NCBI RefSeq assembly: GCF_001039355.2
Contig: NW_019773548.1
Coordinates: forward strand, 458,618 to 520,617
Direction of reading: 5' to 3'
DNA length: 62,000 nt
Source: Lingula anatina
Taxonomy: Eukaryota > Brachiopoda > Lingulata > Lingulida > Lingulidae
Below the pieces are notes generated by a model. The model had not been told where the DNA came from and did not search any database. It saw only the letters and a program-made list of their open reading frames with translations. The translations under genes were made by a program, and so were the position numbers. Shown piece by piece: positions 9,456 through 21,500 of the stretch. The number at the start of each line of letters is the position of its first letter. The first letter of the stretch is position 1.

Positions 9456-12400
9456 CTGGAAAAAACACACGTGTGAAGATGTACATTGTATATACCCGGT
9501 ACATGCAAGGTTTTACGCCATACGGCTCAGGGCAGCAGTTAACATCCATTAAGTCGAGAAAAAACTTCTGACAATAATTACATCAGAATATTAACATGAA
9601 AAATGAGGGAAAGAATAAATGAAGTAATAATTTACAATCTTTTATCTAAATGCAATTTTAATCATCACCCTCATTATTTATGACTACTGCAGTTCTTTTT
9701 CTCACCCTAGTCATGACGTCATCACTCTGTTCCTTGCCTTGGTCTCCCAGGTACAACAGGGCGCGGAGAGAAAGACCGAAGAATCTTACTGGTGGCGGTG
9801 TGGAATTCTGATCTAAATAAAGATAACATTTAATTTAGTGAATTAATAAGCTCGGCAAACAAGAACAGCTACGTGTTCTTCAACCGGCCTGGTTTTTGTA
9901 GTTGTAGTTTACACAACTTTTAGATTGAAATATCGTACCAGATGGATCGAGCTGCTAAAATGCAATCTGTGTAATCATCTTAACTGTCTGACACGCCTCC
10001 TTGAGTAGCAATTTAATTAGTTAATTACTCCCTAGCAAACCAAAAACGCGTGTGAGACATTTAACCCCTTTTTTGAATAACAAAATTCTGCCATTTTTGA
10101 TGTTAAAAAACATACTCCCATCTACAGGCACATTTAAAGTCCGTGGTTTTAACTCAAAACCTGAAATACGCCACCGTAGGCTTTCAAATAGTACGGCCAC
10201 TACAGAGTCCAAAGGACATCGTTCCATGCTTTTTGGAGTGATCGGATCGATTTAACGCCTTGTAATTCCAGATTAAGAGCGTACGGTGATGTTGCTCTGC
10301 AGGTCTATGGGCCAATTGAGTGGAACGATCTCCCTATTTATTTTAAAACAATAGTCTGAGGACAATTTTAAAAAAGAATTAAAAACTTATATCTTCAAAA
10401 AGTTTTACAATTGATTTGACTAGCTGTTGTCTTTTACACTGTACAGTTTATTTTTGATATCTTATCAATTCAATTACATTTTAGTTCACATCTTTAGTTC
10501 ATAACTTATAATTTTAACTACCTTTTCATTTATTTTAGTCATCTGATTCTGTTCATTTTACCCATGTAAAGTCTACTGAACATTTTATATATGGATTTTA
10601 GACTATAAATAAATAAATATTATTATTATTATTATTATTATTATTTATCCCTTGGCATATCGATTTTATTTTTGTCGTTTGGGACACTATTAAAAGTTTT
10701 TTATGTACGTCAATTGGAAACCACGCTCGTTTACGTCTAACTTAACAGATACTCGATCTTAACACTGACCGTTATTATACAAAACAAGTGTAGTACATAA
10801 CGCTCAATCCCAAGCTGCAAAAGCTAATATACCTTATATCGGAGTGCTAATGGCTTCCTTCATATCTCCACAAATAAACGCAACTTTCTCAGTAATTCAT
10901 GTTAGTTTTCCGTCAATATACAATCAATAGTTGCCTTTGCTGGATTATAAATGAAATCTTATTTAAACTGATATTTCTCCTACCTTCAGGTATGTATGTA
11001 ATTTCCACACATAAACTGATTCAAAAGATATCACACAACATAAAATGAATCTTGGCAATATCAATTAAATAAAGCCATTTACTTTGTGATATTATTGGCG
11101 AAACTGAATTATACCATTTATCTAGGGAACACAGGCCAAACCTACGCCTCTAGAAAACAAAAATGTTTTCCTGATCAATTATATTTTATTTCTTAGGTTC
11201 CACAATACTGCTAGTTGATATTACGAAGGAGGCAAGGATGGTTATTGAAAATTATTCAAGCCAATAATACACGGTTCTAATTTGTTTACATATGACGTTT
11301 CTTATATAGGCTATATTTCAACGTACCACTCACCTTCACAGAGTAGAAAATCACCCAGATAACACACCAGGCAGTGGAAGTTCTTGTAACTGTTATCAAA
11401 AGCGCCAATGACAACAGGGTTGTTGTACGCCATACAGGCATCTCGTAAAGCTGAGTGCAGGGGGAGTGGACGAGGTACACGACGCACGCTTCCATTGATA
11501 AAACTGAACTGACAAGGACCAAAGACATCGTCCCCAACTTCCTTGAAGCATGTTCTTAAATTCCATTCCGGTTTCGGCTCGAAAATAGCATTACCTCCGA
11601 CATCTTTTAGTCTTTTTAACGCGCAATCCGAGGAGCTGCAATTTGCAAAGAAGTCTAATGGTAAGTACTTAGTGGAATAGACGGCGAGTTCCCACGGTTC
11701 CCAACCACCCTTGATACCATTACAGGTTGCACAGTACTTGTTCTTGAAAGTGATCATCGTATCTGGGTCGGTGACTGGCTGGTACAATAGCGGTTCTTCT
11801 GTGAAGCTACTATTTGAGGTATCAGTGCACTTGATACGACTTTCCTCTTCCAGCCAAGACGTCGGACACTGGTCCACCATCCAAAAACTCAGTGCATAAT
11901 TATCCACATAGGGTGGTGTGGTTTGTCGTTTTCTTAGATATAATGTTGGACTTTTTCTACAGGAGCTTTTATGTGCCAGAGAAATAGACACAGGATCGAC
12001 TTGTTTCTTCCCCCTTATCGAAGATGTTTTGTTTGGGGATGCAGGCGAGGTGGTGCTGTCACCTTGAGCTTCTGTCACGTTGGTTCCAGGAACCGTTGCA
12101 GATTGCATTGTGTCGTGTGTCCCTCTTAATATGACAGAGGCAGCGCAGACAGTAGCATTTTCTGTCACCCCATAACAGCAGTCACCATACAGGACACACA
12201 CGGGATCGCAGTTGCAGTGGACCTGGATGCTGTGTTTACCACTTTTTGCACAGAGCCATCTATACGGCGTCAGAGTGACGTCTGGGAAAGAAGAGGTTTC
12301 GCTGCCGTTATCAGATATTTCACGAAATGTATCCTTTTGACTGACTTCATTGTGCATTCCACCCTTAGTGGTTGGCATCTCTTGTGTGACGTGAACTCCC

Positions 12401-12723
12401 CTCTCAGTAGTGGGCGCCGACTTCTCTGTGGTTCCCTCTTGAATTCTACCCTCATCAGTGGACGACTCCTGTGTGATTCCCCTGTGAATTCTTCCCTCAG
12501 TAATGGGCGCCCTTTTAGTGGTTATCTCTTGCACTCCATCTCGTAGACGCTCTGGGTCCCCCGTGAGTCCTGCAAGCGTCCAAATCTCAACGTTGGGCGA
12601 CTTTTGGGCTAATCCGGCAAGTTGACCATTTTCATGGGCAAGATGAACAATTATCAGCGCGCTTAAAGCAAGGCGGATGATCATCATGTTTTTGACTTTG
12701 AAAACTCTGTGCAGTCGTTGCAC
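8910..12723 (-). CDS. Secreted/anchored protein with SMB-like domain and Cys-rich ectodomain, copy B
   Basis: Three exons, 11334-12723, 9706-9812 and 8910-9455, join in consistent phases (1, then 0) to give about 680 residues. Residues 1-37 hold a signal peptide (M13/M14 is an equally good start). Residues about 60-125 are a Thr/Ser/Glu-rich stalk with loosely repeated EGRI.../TTE units. Residues about 158-193 are an SMB-like module (C...HCNCDPVCVLYGDCC...C). A Cys-rich region follows with KYCATCNG near residue 330, a motif I associate with Mth-like GPCR ectodomains of lophotrochozoans. No 7TM region is visible. The last residues are not authentic: homology to copy A ends at 8916, so the stop at 8910-8912 lies in foreign sequence. 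The ligand and role are unknown; SMB modules usually act in extracellular binding. Confidence 0.7.
9706..9812 (-). CDS. SMB gene copy B, exon 2
   Basis: 107 nt with acceptor TTTAG and donor GTGAGA, in phase 1 and out phase 0. It keeps the reading frame of copy A with small changes (DQGKEQ for DQDGKQ). Confidence 0.65.
9813..11333. other. Intron 1 of SMB gene copy B
   Basis: Near-identical to 2251-3773 with small indels; contains the LINE relic at 10258-10646. Confidence 0.55.
10258..10646 (+). mobile_element. 5'-truncated LINE 3' end with (ATT)n tail, copy B
   Basis: Same relic as 2695-3093, including the frame break. The (ATT)n tail is shorter here, as expected for a microsatellite differing between alleles. 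Confidence 0.65.
11334..12723 (-). CDS. SMB gene copy B, exon 1 (intact)
   Basis: 1390 nt, open throughout, ending GAAG before the donor GTGAGT (phase 1). It contains the signal peptide, stalk, SMB-like module and most of the Cys-rich region, and includes the 100 nt missing from copy A. Confidence 0.8.
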
Positions 12724-13054
12724 ATAAGTGACGCAGATCAGCGTTTGCTGGTCATTTATACATCTCCCACTCTTCTTGGAAGATACGATTTCTAGCCACT
12801 GAGCAAGAAATTACCGAATCACGTTGCCGGCCTTGCATAAGTCTTGAGGTATACACTCGAGTAGCGTGCATTGAGCGCTGGCAAACAAGAATACTTAGAG
12901 TCACGGTAGGGCATGCCGTTGTAACCGTCACGCTAATTGGAATAATTAGTTCATTATTTCGAGTAATCCACGTCAACAGGAGTTCGTGAGTTGTAGATCA
13001 CCGCCGTCTTGTTGATCACCTAGCGTGCTTTTTTTATGTGCGACATAATGAATT

Positions 13055-13319
13055 CAGGGGCGGATCCAGGATGGGGGGGGGGGCGCGGATACAAATCCGA
13101 CCCTCCCCCCTCCCTTGGCGTTGGGTTCGGAGACTGCTGAATGGCTCTGAAAAGTGTTGGTAATTGAGAGGGCGAAAGGTGCCATTTCGTACGGTTTAGA
13201 ACCAAGATTCACCTTGTCAAAAGTCTGATTTCAAGAGGAACCACCTTTTTTTTTAGGAAATCGAAGGTCGAAACCCCTCTGAACCCCCCTCCCCCCCCCC
13301 CCCCCTAAATCCGCCACTG
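13055..13319. mobile_element. CAG-ended MITE, intact copy
   Basis: 265 bp with inverted ends: CAGGGGCGGATCC at the left, and CAGTGGCGGATTTAGG when the right end is read on the minus strand. G/C tracts lie inside both ends. The CAG termini suggest a hAT-derived MITE; the flanks show no clear 8-bp duplication. Copy A lacks the right end. Confidence 0.55.
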
Positions 13320-14462
13320 GATGCAGAGACTTCCAGTAGCGAGTGATTAGAACGCGACTCTCTTCATCAACCTTCATGCACGCCATTTCTTTGATCATAC
13401 ATGCAACAAAATAAATAAAAAAAACATACTCTGTAATGAACCCAGATCTGTCCGTATACAACCTCTACACAAACCTGCTGAACAGAAATGGTAGAACAAG
13501 AAATGGCAGCTCAGAGTCAGGGAATCAGTGCAAATTATATGGTTTAACAGAAAGTATTGGGGTCTTTAATGGGACACAAAAATTTTGATCTTATAGTCAT
13601 CATATGATGCTTGTGGTGATCAATTTAAATATATAGTCTAAAAACGTACAAACGTCGTGAAACGGTATACCTGTGTGACGCGACAGTACATATTCAGTCA
13701 TGTCAGTCTCCGTCGGGGCCTTTTTTTAAACTAGCAGTCCGACAGACTGCATTTTTAAACTAGGAGCCTCAGGACGCTAAGTTTTAAATCTCAGGGTCCG
13801 GCAAACGGTAGATTTTGAACAAAGAATCCTGGGGCTCTCATTTTCAAAACAGAGATTCCAAGTTGGAACCAAGAGTCCCATTCATAAATGCATGAAAACA
13901 TGTGGTAGGGATGCCTATTAGTATATTACATAAAAAGACACAAATGTCAAACCGCCATGCATTTACTAACAATGAATATCAATTTCATTCGTTTATTTAT
14001 CATTGGTATTGTATTTTAAATTCATAGAACTGACAGGGACTTCTAACATCTGTCTTTTTCCGTCTGTTAATTTGTAAAAAAATTAAATTTTGTCCAAAAT
14101 AAAATATCAACTTCTAAATAAAAAGGATATTTTAAGATATATTGCCTAATAATGGTTTTCAACTTTTTTTAGCATTTCATTATAAAGTAGTATTTTTTCA
14201 ATACAAATTAAAAGTGGCTTTTTACAATAAAGTATAAAATAAAAATAATTTCTCATTTTAACGAAATTTGTCGTAATTCGTTTTCTGTACCGAAATGCTT
14301 CCTATGGCTTCGTTTGCACACTTAGTTTGGGGAGTGCCACATCATTCAAAAAAAAAATGCATTCACACATGTACATGTACAACATACTAGAATGAGCGAG
14401 AGAAAGAGAGAGAGAGATCATAAACAGTACATGTACATGTGTTGTTTTTATACATGGTGCCT

Positions 14463-14510
14463 GCTTACTCCACCCTGAGCTTCAGCTCTGAAGCTCAGGG
14501 TGGCTTACTC
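14463..14510. repeat. Perfect 16-bp hairpin with 8-bp direct flanks, only in copy B
   Basis: Arms CCACCCTGAGCTTCAG (14470-14485) and its exact reverse complement (14488-14503) with a 2-nt spacer. GCTTACTC occurs at both borders (14463-14470 and 14503-14510). Copy A lacks the whole piece. Confidence 0.8.
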
Positions 14511-14569
14511 GTTTACTTACATGCAAAAAAACAAAAAAAAAAAAAAAACAAAAAAAAAAAAAAAACATG

Positions 14570-15250
14570 AGGTGCTTTCTTACTGGGAAGTACTGTAGGA
14601 AAGCATGCATCCTGCTAGGAGCTGATCCCACTCTTGTGGGTCCCAAGTAGATTTACCAACCATACACTGGATAGTTTGGTCAAACTTTTCTGTAATATCT
14701 AATTGAACTGTCCTTTCTGTGAACCATTTTATGTAGTGGTATATCGGCTAATATGATGGGGGCGTCTCGATAGTCCGAAGGTTCATTGGTCCGAAGGTTC
14801 ATTGGTCCGAAAAGTGGTAACAGGTTCTATAGTGAACATTCGGACCAATGAACCTTCGGACTATTGAACCTTCGGACTATCGCTACGGCCCCAATATGAT
14901 AATCTGATGGTTACAGATAAAAAACAATTCAAATTTCAGTGCACAGAAATTTTGCTATAAATTGATCATTCCTACTGCCTTGTCTAGTCGCACTGATTAC
15001 CGAAAGCAGCATCACGTTAAGCCATGTCGTTAATCAAGAGAGATGTACAAAGGTACAATGGTTACATAGTTTTGTATATTTGTCATGAAATATAAACTGC
15101 TTTCTGAAAGTTTACGTACCAGTTAGTCTTTTAAACTGTGGGTGATAAGGCCTTGTCACTTTCCTCTCACTCTTGGTTTTACTGCAGATTTCTTCCATAA
15201 GATTATAGAGGAATTCTCTGCCGTGATAAGATATTATAACAGAGAGAAAT
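14570..15250 (-). mobile_element. Second retroelement integrase relic, copy B
   Basis: Equivalent of 7010-7550, with the PYHPQ and WDPQEWD regions. The 135-bp MITE at 14758-14892 has inserted into it. Confidence 0.5.
14758..14892. mobile_element. MITE with GGGGCCGTAGCGATAG-type ends and 8-bp TSD
   Basis: A 135-bp insertion flanked by AATATGAT at 14750-14757 and 14893-14900; copy A has a single AATATGAT at the empty site. The ends are inverted repeats (left GGGGGCGTCTCGATAG, right GGGGCCGTAGCGATAG read on minus) followed by repeated TCCGAAGGTTCA words. An 8-bp TSD fits hAT, P or Zisupton groups; I cannot choose between them. Confidence 0.8.
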
Positions 15251-15280
15251 CTAATTCCAAAATACACGATATCACATTGA

Positions 15281-15553
15281 CTAAATTAATAAATTAAAAT
15301 TCAATGTTTTCATGATCAGCCCATTTAATCTCTCTACTTGGCCGTTTGTCATTAGATGATACGAAGTGGTTTGAATTTTTGACATGTCGGTGTATTTGCC
15401 TAATTCCATCACTATGTCTGAGAGAAAATTACTGCCTCTATCACTCAAAAGTGTTTTGGGTACCCCATGCTTACATATTATTTCATCAAATAGCAATCTC
15501 GCAGTGGTAGGTGCTGTGATGTCGGGTACCGTTGTAACATGAAAATCCTCCAT
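15281..15553 (-). mobile_element. Ty3/gypsy-type integrase core fragment, copy B
   Basis: Same 90-residue fragment as 7575-7847, with SDRGSNF and NGQVERLN. The preserved translation reflects recent divergence of the two copies, not function. Confidence 0.7.
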
Positions 15554-16311
15554 TATACAATATAAATGTCATATACTCAAATAAAATCAGATTTATAAAG
15601 TTTTGAGGGGGAGGCAAAATTTAATGGGGTAGTCAAATTTTCATTTGAATATTTTACTGGTGAGTCGCAATTTCATAATGAAAATCTGACTGGGGAGTCA
15701 CATTTGGGGGGGGGGTCAAATTTTAATAGCACACCTGTTTTTTTTTTTTTTTTTTTTGTAATAATCTCTTAAGAGATTATAAGAGAGTATATAGCCATAT
15801 AGGGGTGTCACATGGTCTAAAGACAAGCTCAGATATCAGGATAATAGCTATAACTGCCATTTTTGTGGCACAACTGAATATATATTATATTTCAATGAGT
15901 TGTTCACAATGTTTTTATTGTGAAATATAGATCTCATACGAAGAGTTTAATATTATCCATTTAAGCATCTGTATTAAAAAGTATTTTTCAGTTAGCATTC
16001 TTTTTCACTGGCTTAAACTTCATACTTTTTGAAATGCTGTATGTGTAATTATCACCAGGCACCAGGCTTCTCTGATGCCTTCTTCTACTCGATGCCAGGA
16101 GACATATTAATCTGTTCAACTGATTGCATTCAGCAACAGTCCCTGACAAGTTGGATTGAATACCATGGACAAATAGTTTCACTGGGAATGGCCCCTTCAA
16201 CTAAATTTATACTTTGAGAAAACCTGTACGGGCATGGAATTTGCCATGAAAATAATAATAAAATAAAATTTAAAAAAAGTCAGTTTGTTTACTTTAAATT
16301 ATTTATTAAAT

Positions 16312-18373
16312 CCTTTATTTTCTTGCTGTACAAATCCTGTGGGGAGAACACTGGTCAAGTGGTATCCGTGACTTTAAATAAATACCAACCAAGTGGACAC
16401 GTGGACCAGTAACAAAAGTGATGAACAGAAGACTGTAGACATGCTCTTGCTAAGTTGTCACCATTCTGAATACATGTTGATCAAATACAATGTGAAAAAA
16501 ATCCCAGTCTACTTATGACTTTGGGTAATTAATGATAAAATGTATATTGGGTCTTATCCATAGACATGATGTACATTAACTTACCTAGTCTTATGAAAAT
16601 AAAAGCATCTGAACTGTCTTTTGTTTGGGAATTCAAAATAAATAATTAAATACATAAATGAAAACCAAACAGGCTTTAGAAATAAGTTTTTTTTACAAAA
16701 TAATTTCAAAGAAAGACAAGTTAACATCTTAGCACAGCATAATCCAAACCTTCACACAGCAGATGGAGTGGACTTTTTTACACACTTTCCTAAAATCTAA
16801 CCAATACCACTTCACTTGATCCATTTTCTAGAACAAACAAAGCCAGCTCTATATAACCTGTAGATATAGTTGTGACCATTTCTTGCAGTTCAAACCCCTC
16901 ATGGCAAGACTTGATATCGGCATTTGAGCAACTATCAAAGGGTTTTTAGCACCTGAATGGAGCTGCAAGAAAGAGGAACCTGGGTGCTGCATGCATTGAC
17001 TTTATGACCAGTAACCAGATCCATCTCACCTTAGGACAGACAACATTGATAGATGTTGGTTCATGACCACGACCAAATGTAATCTAGAGGAAAATCAGCT
17101 CTAAAATTAAGCTGACATGCTCATTAAATAATGCACGTTTTAAAACCAAAAATGTTATCTACCAAAATGCAGTTTCTACTGCAGAATACATGCTAAATTA
17201 TTATAATTAGCAATACTGTAAGAGAAATATATTATACTGTACAGCTGTAAATAAAAATGAAAAGAATACCCCCCCCCCCCCCCCCCATCATGGAGAGGTT
17301 TTACCATGAACATATTTTGTTTTACAAAATCATAACAAGCTCCAACAAATACACAGTCATGTATGATGGATTTTTAATGTTAAACATTGTAATAACCGGT
17401 CGGTAGTTATACACTTTCTTTAAGTTACTTTTTCACCAATAAGTCAGCCGAGACAGGCAGGTATAGTTTTCTGTTACATGGTTTATTCAAGCGCCTGAAG
17501 ACTCAGGTCTCTTCTACCGTATCTATAACTATCTCTAACTCTCTCAGTCTGTAAGTCTATATCTTTTATACATGAACTTAATTTACATTTTAGATTAACT
17601 TCTAGGACTGACATGCAACATGCCATGCCTCAAGACCTTAAAATTTAATTGTGGGTACAATTTGCATTAACGATTATGTAGATCACATATATGGAAATTA
17701 GCTCTCAATACTATTAATAGTTCACCGCATGCAAACTGTCATGCTTAGATCCATTTGGATATGTAAATGATATGTATTCACATTTATGTTATCAGCACTA
17801 ATTAACGGTTTACTACAACATGTATGACACAAATCCTTCAGTTAAACACAGTTTCTATACTTAGTGTTTAACAAAAGCTTGTATTTTTTAGCAAAATGAT
17901 ATACATGTACATTGTATCATAAAGTAAATTATCAGTGAAATAATATATTTATATTAATATACAATTTTGAATCTGGCATTAAATGCTAATCATGTAAATA
18001 CTAGAAAAACTATAGATAGTCTATGATCCCAATAAACTATATACAGACCCTTCTACAGCATACATAATGCTATACATGTTTGTGCTCCTTTCACATGCAA
18101 GGAGAAGCCCACCATATATAAAGTAGATACGTGAATCTGTGTGGCATATTGCAAAAAGAAACCATGTAAACCTCACCTATATATATAACTGATTTCCCAA
18201 CAATGACTTCCAACATATTCATGCAGGTACATGTGTACAGGGTATACATGTACATTGGAACCTTGATTGGGAGGGCCACTTGGTTGCATCAAACAAAAGG
18301 CAAAATGTGGAGTTTGGTGGGGACAAACTTTTGAATCTTCTTCACTCTTACTGTAACAATTTTTGCCCCTGAC
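16312..18373. other. Intergenic region between SMB locus and CARD-ROCO gene
   Basis: AT-rich, with a C-homopolymer at 17271-17286 and TGTACATG-rich words. I see no exon or transposon I can name. The 3' UTR of the Roc-COR gene should begin just below 18374. Confidence 0.5.
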
Positions 18374-18521
18374 CTAGGTGGTTTCTTGAAACAGCTGGTG
18401 AATATTTCCACCGTACGTGGAGCATATGACACGTACAAAGACATAGTAATCCATTCTATCCTCAACTAAGGTATTTAATACATCTACTACTTTAGATTCA
18501 ATATCAGCTCCAAAGTGTTCT
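18374..18521 (-). CDS. Candidate last exon of the Roc-COR-CARD gene
   Basis: Acceptor GTTTGCAG ends at 18522 and the stop TAG is at 18374-18376. It opens in phase 2, matching donor 19106. It reads EHFGADIESKVVDVL..., then YYVFVRV...GGNIHQLFQE. That resembles helices 4-6 of a CARD (K-L-L-x-L ... YxxFxxxL ... LxxLL), so it may be a second, partial CARD or the end of one with an unseen exon. Confidence 0.5.
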
Positions 18522-21500
18522 CTGCAAACATATATTTCAAAGCTGACCTTCCATAAACCAAATGTTGACAATTTCAAATCTAAAATTAAGTAACAAACCT
18601 CAAAATATAGATTAAAAATCTTTTTCATCTTTTGCAACAACTGAAAAACCCGATGCATCTAGAAAAACAGGCAATTTCTGTGTCAACCTCATATTCTCTG
18701 CCCTCAGCTGAAGCAACAGTTGTGCTTTCCAAATACTTGCCAGTGCTTTCGGTAACAGGAAGTAACACTTCAACTGATGGTCTGAAAAATAGATTGCATG
18801 ACTGTGTGCAAATAAAGGTTATGTGTATTTTATATTTTAATTTATTTAAATCATTAAATGTTTAAACATGGTAAATATATCAAAGTTGTCTTCCTCATGG
18901 CCCTACTTTTGGTACTAGTAGGATGTGACCCATCAGATCAGAAAAATAGATATCAGTGACAGTGTATCTTCATGCATATAGAGGCATATGCGACAATGTC
19001 AGAAATACGTAATTTTTAATATACTAAAGTAGCAATATCCTGTAAAGCTATAGCTAACAGTAATCAAATGGGAAATGACATGCATGACTAGGAAAATTTC
19101 CCTTACTGGATCAGTTCAAGAAGATCAGTCTGTCCTTGTTCCTGAAGACATTGACACAGTGTAACATGTGCCCTGTCAGGTTTCCTGGTTAGAATGTCCA
19201 GGAAGACAGCAGTTTTCTCTGGACATACCACCCTGGTAGTTGAGGTTTGGTCATGGTGTTGAGGAGGCTCTGCTCTCACCATTTCAGCTTCACGATGGGT
19301 GATGATGCCTTCTTGCAGGAACTCATTTAACATGTCCTTGAGACAGGGTTCTGTGATTTTTTCACAAAGACTTGATATTTCTTTATGTAGAACTGAAAAC
19401 AATTAAACTGTTTTTTTTTTAATTATTCACAAATGAAAATTAAAAGAATTCTTGTAGTCAGTATGTAAAAATATTAATTTTAGTTGATAATTAATAACAA
19501 GGCTTCAACACATAGGCAGAGGCAAGTGTAAATACAAAAAGACTTTAAAGAAAAAATCCCCACTGCTGTAAGAACACTTATTTGCATGTTTACTAAGTGC
19601 ATGGAGATAATATGTGAACATTTTTACAAAAATACTAAGTTCTAGAAATCTGTGCTACTATAGCAAAATGCTTAACAAAATCAGATTCACTTAATGAAAT
19701 TCTTCTCTTTTGTGCATTTTTTGGATGTCATGTTCAAGTGAGGGCAGTTTGACAAAATGTTTTAGAGAAGAGATGTACATAAAAAAGAGAAACAAGTGAA
19801 TCTTTGTGATAATGCTATCATAGTACTTATTTGCATGTTAACTAAGGGCATGTAGATGATACATACTATGATATAGGAGGTCAATCATTGAGGGGATGTT
19901 ATTATACACAGCCAGTATGCTGCACTTAATGAAGAAAATAACATAAGAAAACCCAAATTATTGTTTTTCTTTTTATCAAGAGCTTGTAAAATATGTGGGT
20001 ATTACCTCCAATATTTCTGTGACTGTCAGTCACCATCATCAGGGAGTCCTGGAATGTAAATCCAGGTCAATTGCCCCTAATCATCGGCCTTGTGTTGTAA
20101 CTGTTACATCCTCCCCCCGGGGCTCCTCTGCATCCCTCTGGAGCACCCTTTTTGTAAGTAAATATTTTTGGAAGTCACATTCAGGTGAGGGCAGATTAAC
20201 AAATCTTTTGAAAATAGAGACATTAAAAATAGAAACTGGTGAATCTTTGGGCTAAGGCTATAATACTGCTGTTTTGTGCTTACCTTCCTGCCAGCTCATG
20301 GTGGGTATAGACCAGGTCTGCAGGAATGGAGACACCAGTATTGACACATGGTACCTGTAATGGCTTGGAAACACCACCAGGCAGGTGGGTTAGATCTGGG
20401 GTAATATTATTATAGTGCTGTACTTACCTTCCTGCCAGCTCATGACCAGGTGTGGTGGGTAGACTAGGTCTGTAGGAATGGAGACACCAGTATTGATACA
20501 TGGCATCTGTCTTGGTTTTGAAGCTGTTCCACTGGTTTGGTCAAGTATCTCTCCAGGGAAGAGGGTTGGGTGCTCACTGTACTCACTCACACAGTGGGGA
20601 CACACCAGGTACTTGTCATGTGACAGCCCAGGCCAGTCTTCTTTAATGATGTCCACGAGGTCACTGTGGCCTTGCATGAGAACATGCCACATGTTGGAGA
20701 GATGTGATCCACGGACAGCCATGCTGATAACCCAGTCTGGATCTTGGCTAACTGCATCAGGATTTGACTGGTGTGTCTCTCGTGTCAGCTGCATTTTGCA
20801 TCCGTCAAGTTCTGCATACACTCCATCCTTCCAGTCCATTCGCATGGTCTTCATGAATCCAAGGTGCTTGTGCTGACGAACAGAAAATTTCTCATATAAG
20901 CCATCTGGACATTTGTATGGAAAGAAAACCTGCAGGGTAAGTTGTGTGGTGTCTGGGGGAACCTTGCTGGGCCATTTGGTGTCTAGCTCAGGTTGTCTTT
21001 CTTCAGTAAGGAGCCATGGAAAGTGGAATGAGGTATTGAATGGAAGGGATTCATCTTCCTGGACTTGATAGCACAGCTCCAGTTTCAGCATCATTTCTAT
21101 CATGACATCAACTTCAGTACTTGACAATTTGAAAGACTCACACAGGCAACTCATAGCTTGTTTAGAAACAATTCCTCTGCTGAAGATGTCTTTTTCTATT
21201 TCGGGTGCTTTCTTTCTTGTAATCTTCATGGACTTCTGGAGCTTCTGTGATACTTCACCTTTATCATGTGTGAGGACTGCCTTGAGAACATTAACAAGAA
21301 CCTCTTGCTTGTGAAAAACAACTTTCATCAGTAAAGGGCTTCTATCAAACCATATTATGTCTCCACGGTGAGCTAGGAAACTTAAGATGTCACAAATTAT
21401 TTTCTCTTTATCTCCTAGTGACATTTTTTTCCATGATGCAGGTGCATTTTGCAGAATGAGGTCTTCAATCACCTCCCAGCCAAGTGTGTTCTCAGAACCT

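Larger units (their letters stand above)
12724..16311. other. Upstream flank of SMB gene copy B
   Basis: Counterpart of 5063-8580. It holds an intact CAG-ended MITE (13055-13319), a hairpin insertion (14463-14510), a 135-bp MITE (14758-14892) and the two integrase relics. Homology to copy A ends near 16311. No gene is seen. Confidence 0.5.

Noticed and set aside
1353-16311. True tandem duplication of the SMB gene
   Set aside because: Considered seriously because of reciprocal insertions and greater divergence at the right edge. The N at 8581 and truncation of copy B exactly at the block edge favour allelic contigs; coverage would decide.
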